Shown here: positions 62,100 through 64,000 of the stretch, piece after piece
Numbering within the stretch: position 1 is the stretch's first letter
How the letters are laid out: every line of letters begins with the position of its first letter
Assembly (NCBI GenBank): GCA_020284085.1
Contig: JACEVL010000032.1
Coordinates: forward strand, 432,501-496,500
Origin: Aporrectodea caliginosa
Taxonomy: Eukaryota > Annelida > Clitellata > Crassiclitellata > Lumbricidae
Reading direction: 5' to 3'
Length of the DNA: 64,000 nucleotides
Notes under the pieces: generated by a model
The model's database searches: none
Told to the model about the DNA's origin: nothing
What the model saw: only the letters and a program-made list of their open reading frames with translations
Made by a program: the position numbers and the translations under genes

Positions 62100-62540
62100 A
62101 GGATTTGGTAAGTTAAATTAGGGGCATGGGAGTGAATGATACTTGGAAGAAGTTTAAGGAACTAACGAGGGAGGTTATTGAAGAAAACATACCAAAGCAT
62201 AGAAGAACCAACAAGAGGAGGCCTTTTGGATAACACGTGAGGTTCAAAGAAAGAGAATGGAAAGAACAAAGCATGGAAGAATTTTCAGAAGCCGAAGTAG
62301 GAGACAAAGAAAGGACTAGATTTGGATCATGAGAGTGTTGCCAGACTTGAGAATTTAAGAAATAAGTATGTGAATAAAAGAAATACCTGCAATAATGCAA
62401 ATAAGCAAGCAATGAAAATCTTTGAGCAGAAGTTATCGAGGAATGTGAAGGAGGATAGCAAGAGTTTCTACAACTATGTCAGAAGTAAGCAGAGAAGGAA
62501 AGACATAGCAGGGCCATTGAAAAAGGAAGACGGAAATTAA
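62100..62540 (+). pseudogene. LINE ORF2 segment between endonuclease and RT
   Basis: Plus-strand frames give TWKKFKELTREVIEENIPKH, RRTNKRRPFW, then LENLRNKYVNKRNTCNNANK, EDSKSFYNYVRSKQRRKDIA and GPLKKEDGN. This linker (VIEENIP, K.FW.Y.RSK.....I..L....G) precedes the RT fingers in CR1/Jockey-group LINEs. At least two frame changes; the RT itself is absent. Confidence 0.72.
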
Positions 62541-62699
62541 AGTTCACGTGTTTCTAGAGCGACCGCATAATAACCTCGACCCTCATTTTTAATGAATTGA
62601 TCGGGTGAGATCCTTCACCACCGCTCGCCCGTTTGAATGGACGCTACGCCATTTAAGGTTCTCGTGCAAGGACCATTCTATGTCAGAGTGTTTTATGGA

Positions 62700-63256
62700 T
62701 TTTCGTCCCGGAAGATTCGCTCCACATAATTCGCCCCCTGATGTTTCGCCCCCACATCTCACTTTAAGAAAAGATAAAATTAACAAAGAGCGCTATATAA
62801 ATAGAAAAAGTAAAACCGCAAATACAGCAGAAGTTCTAAATTTCTTTCTATAAGACTTATCCGTTCCATATTTGACTGTTGTAAAGAGAATTATTTGATG
62901 GGAGAACTTCATTCAAGAAATACCGTCAAGTCGCCGCAAAGGTTTGTACGTCATAATTCTTTCTGATTAATCATATCGATACCTAGTGTCAGTGATACAT
63001 TTATAGCCAGGAGTTGTGAATAATTATAGGCAATTGCAATAACTTTGCATTCTAGACAATAAACTTCACACTAAACTTCTATTACAATTCAACAAATGCG
63101 TGGTGCTGACTTCATGTTTCTATAGTTCAGAGGGACGAAGTTTCCGGGGTCGAAACTGTCGGGGGCGAAATGTGGGGCGAATCTTCCGGGTCGAATCTTC
63201 GGGTGGGGCGAATTCTCCATATCCCGTTCGGGGAATTATGTCCAGGGGATTATGTC
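62700..63256. mobile_element. Element bounded by inverted GGAAGATTCGCCCC clusters
   Basis: The left block (62704-62757) has GGAAGATTCGCTCC, ATAATTCGCCCCC and TGTTTCGCCCCCACA. The right block (63132-63220) has the complements (GGGGGCGAAATGTGGGG, CGAATCTTCCGG, GGGGCGAATTCTCC), four or five copies. GGGGAATTATGTCC follows at 63229. The interior is AT-rich and non-coding apart from short frames. Superfamily unknown. Confidence 0.5.
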
Positions 63257-64000
63257 CTACACCCAAGTGTATTAGGAATACGGACAAACAGATTGACATC
63301 CAGAAGCAATCTTGTTAGGGTCAGCAACCAGCCTGCAGCATCCCATCTTGGCTCACGCCCTCCAGGAAACTTAATCAGCTGGTCTATTGACTCTATTCTA
63401 CCTGTCAAAATGCTAAATTATACAGAGCTACATGTAGTTGTCTATTGCTTAACGGATTTCGATCTATAAAATTTCCTCTGCTTGTAACTTCTTCCCTCCT
63501 TCCTTTCCATCTCATCGTTCATCTCCATCCATTAATTAGCCGTCTCTGCTCCATCCACTCTCCAATCAGCGGTCCCTTGTCCGTCATTCTGGCTCCCTCT
63601 CTTCCTCTCCTTTTATCATCCGTCCGTCCAGAGCGACTCCATCTCTCAGTCTCGTTTGATGAAAGGCGTAATCAAATTAGTTATGCCACTATTAATCACA
63701 GTCCGATCTTACTTATCTGTTTCGAACAAGTTCAAACAAACTAATATAATTCAGACAAGCAAACTAGCAGATTTCAATTAATATTTAACTCATGTTATCG
63801 TAGTTTATCCCGCATTTCACTATATCTAGCATATTATTCTCTCAGCCTGATTAACCAGCCATACTTTCTTCTAAACCAGCTAAAAAAAGCAACGCCTATA
63901 ATACGTATTATTTTTGAAGTTGGATGTCATTTTCAAGAAATCGTTACCTCAAGATTTATGCAAGCACTACCTGCTTATGCTGGTTTTCTTACCTCTTGTG
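63257..64000. other. No recognised gene
   Basis: A pyrimidine-rich stretch lies at 63485-63640. A 99-codon frame (63445-63744) has no domain. No element ends were found to the end of the window. Confidence 0.45.

Overview
The window looks like a piece of an animal nuclear genome, most likely a marine invertebrate. I cannot decide between a lophotrochozoan and an invertebrate deuterostome. The grounds are one intact intronless rhodopsin-class receptor gene with eukaryotic promoter-like sequence, a graveyard of eukaryotic transposable elements (CR1/L2-like and RTE-like LINEs, tRNA-derived SINEs, hAT, piggyBac, Ty3/gypsy), very long microsatellites, and no operons or bacterial start sites. No rRNA, CRISPR or prokaryotic feature was seen. 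Coding density is very low. Most long open frames are translations of simple repeats.

Layout. 1-5.4 kb: (ATCC)n arrays, minus-strand LINE tails, a tRNA-derived SINE whose 3' end matches the resident LINE tail, and two short hAT-like elements, one (4802-5042) with perfect 13-bp inverted ends and a perfect 8-bp target duplication. 5.4-9.4 kb: a hAT-like element, then a Ty3/gypsy relic with integrase upstream of reverse transcriptase (the order reported for Gmr1-type elements), lying between two (TAA)n arrays. 9.4-11.7 kb: a complete but dead piggyBac element (TTAA target, inverted ends, split transposase with an intron, and a 166-bp tandem array built from its own 3' end). 11.7-16 kb: LINE copies broken by (TCTG)n, plus >500 bp of (ACAT)n. 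16-31 kb: several unassigned inverted-repeat elements, SINE clusters and LINE fragments. 31.6-33.1 kb: the only clearly intact protein gene, a minus-strand GPCR with five CCAAT boxes upstream. 33.7-35 kb: a 1.3-kb (TG)n higher-order array. 35-48 kb: mostly repeats, including a 1.8-kb inverted-repeat element related to one at 17.7 kb. 48-54 kb: SINEs nested in SINEs and three minisatellites (13-, 16- and 18-bp units across 46-54 kb). 54-64 kb: a hAT relic with transposase C-terminus and perfect target duplication, a second hAT-like element inserted into an RTE-like LINE, more LINE pieces, and inverted clusters of short GC-rich motifs.

The genes do not form a pathway. The LINEs probably supplied reverse transcriptase to the SINEs that carry their tail, and the short inverted-repeat elements are non-autonomous. 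The GPCR is the only locus with evidence of preserved host coding function. Family assignments rest on motif recognition by eye; no database search was possible.
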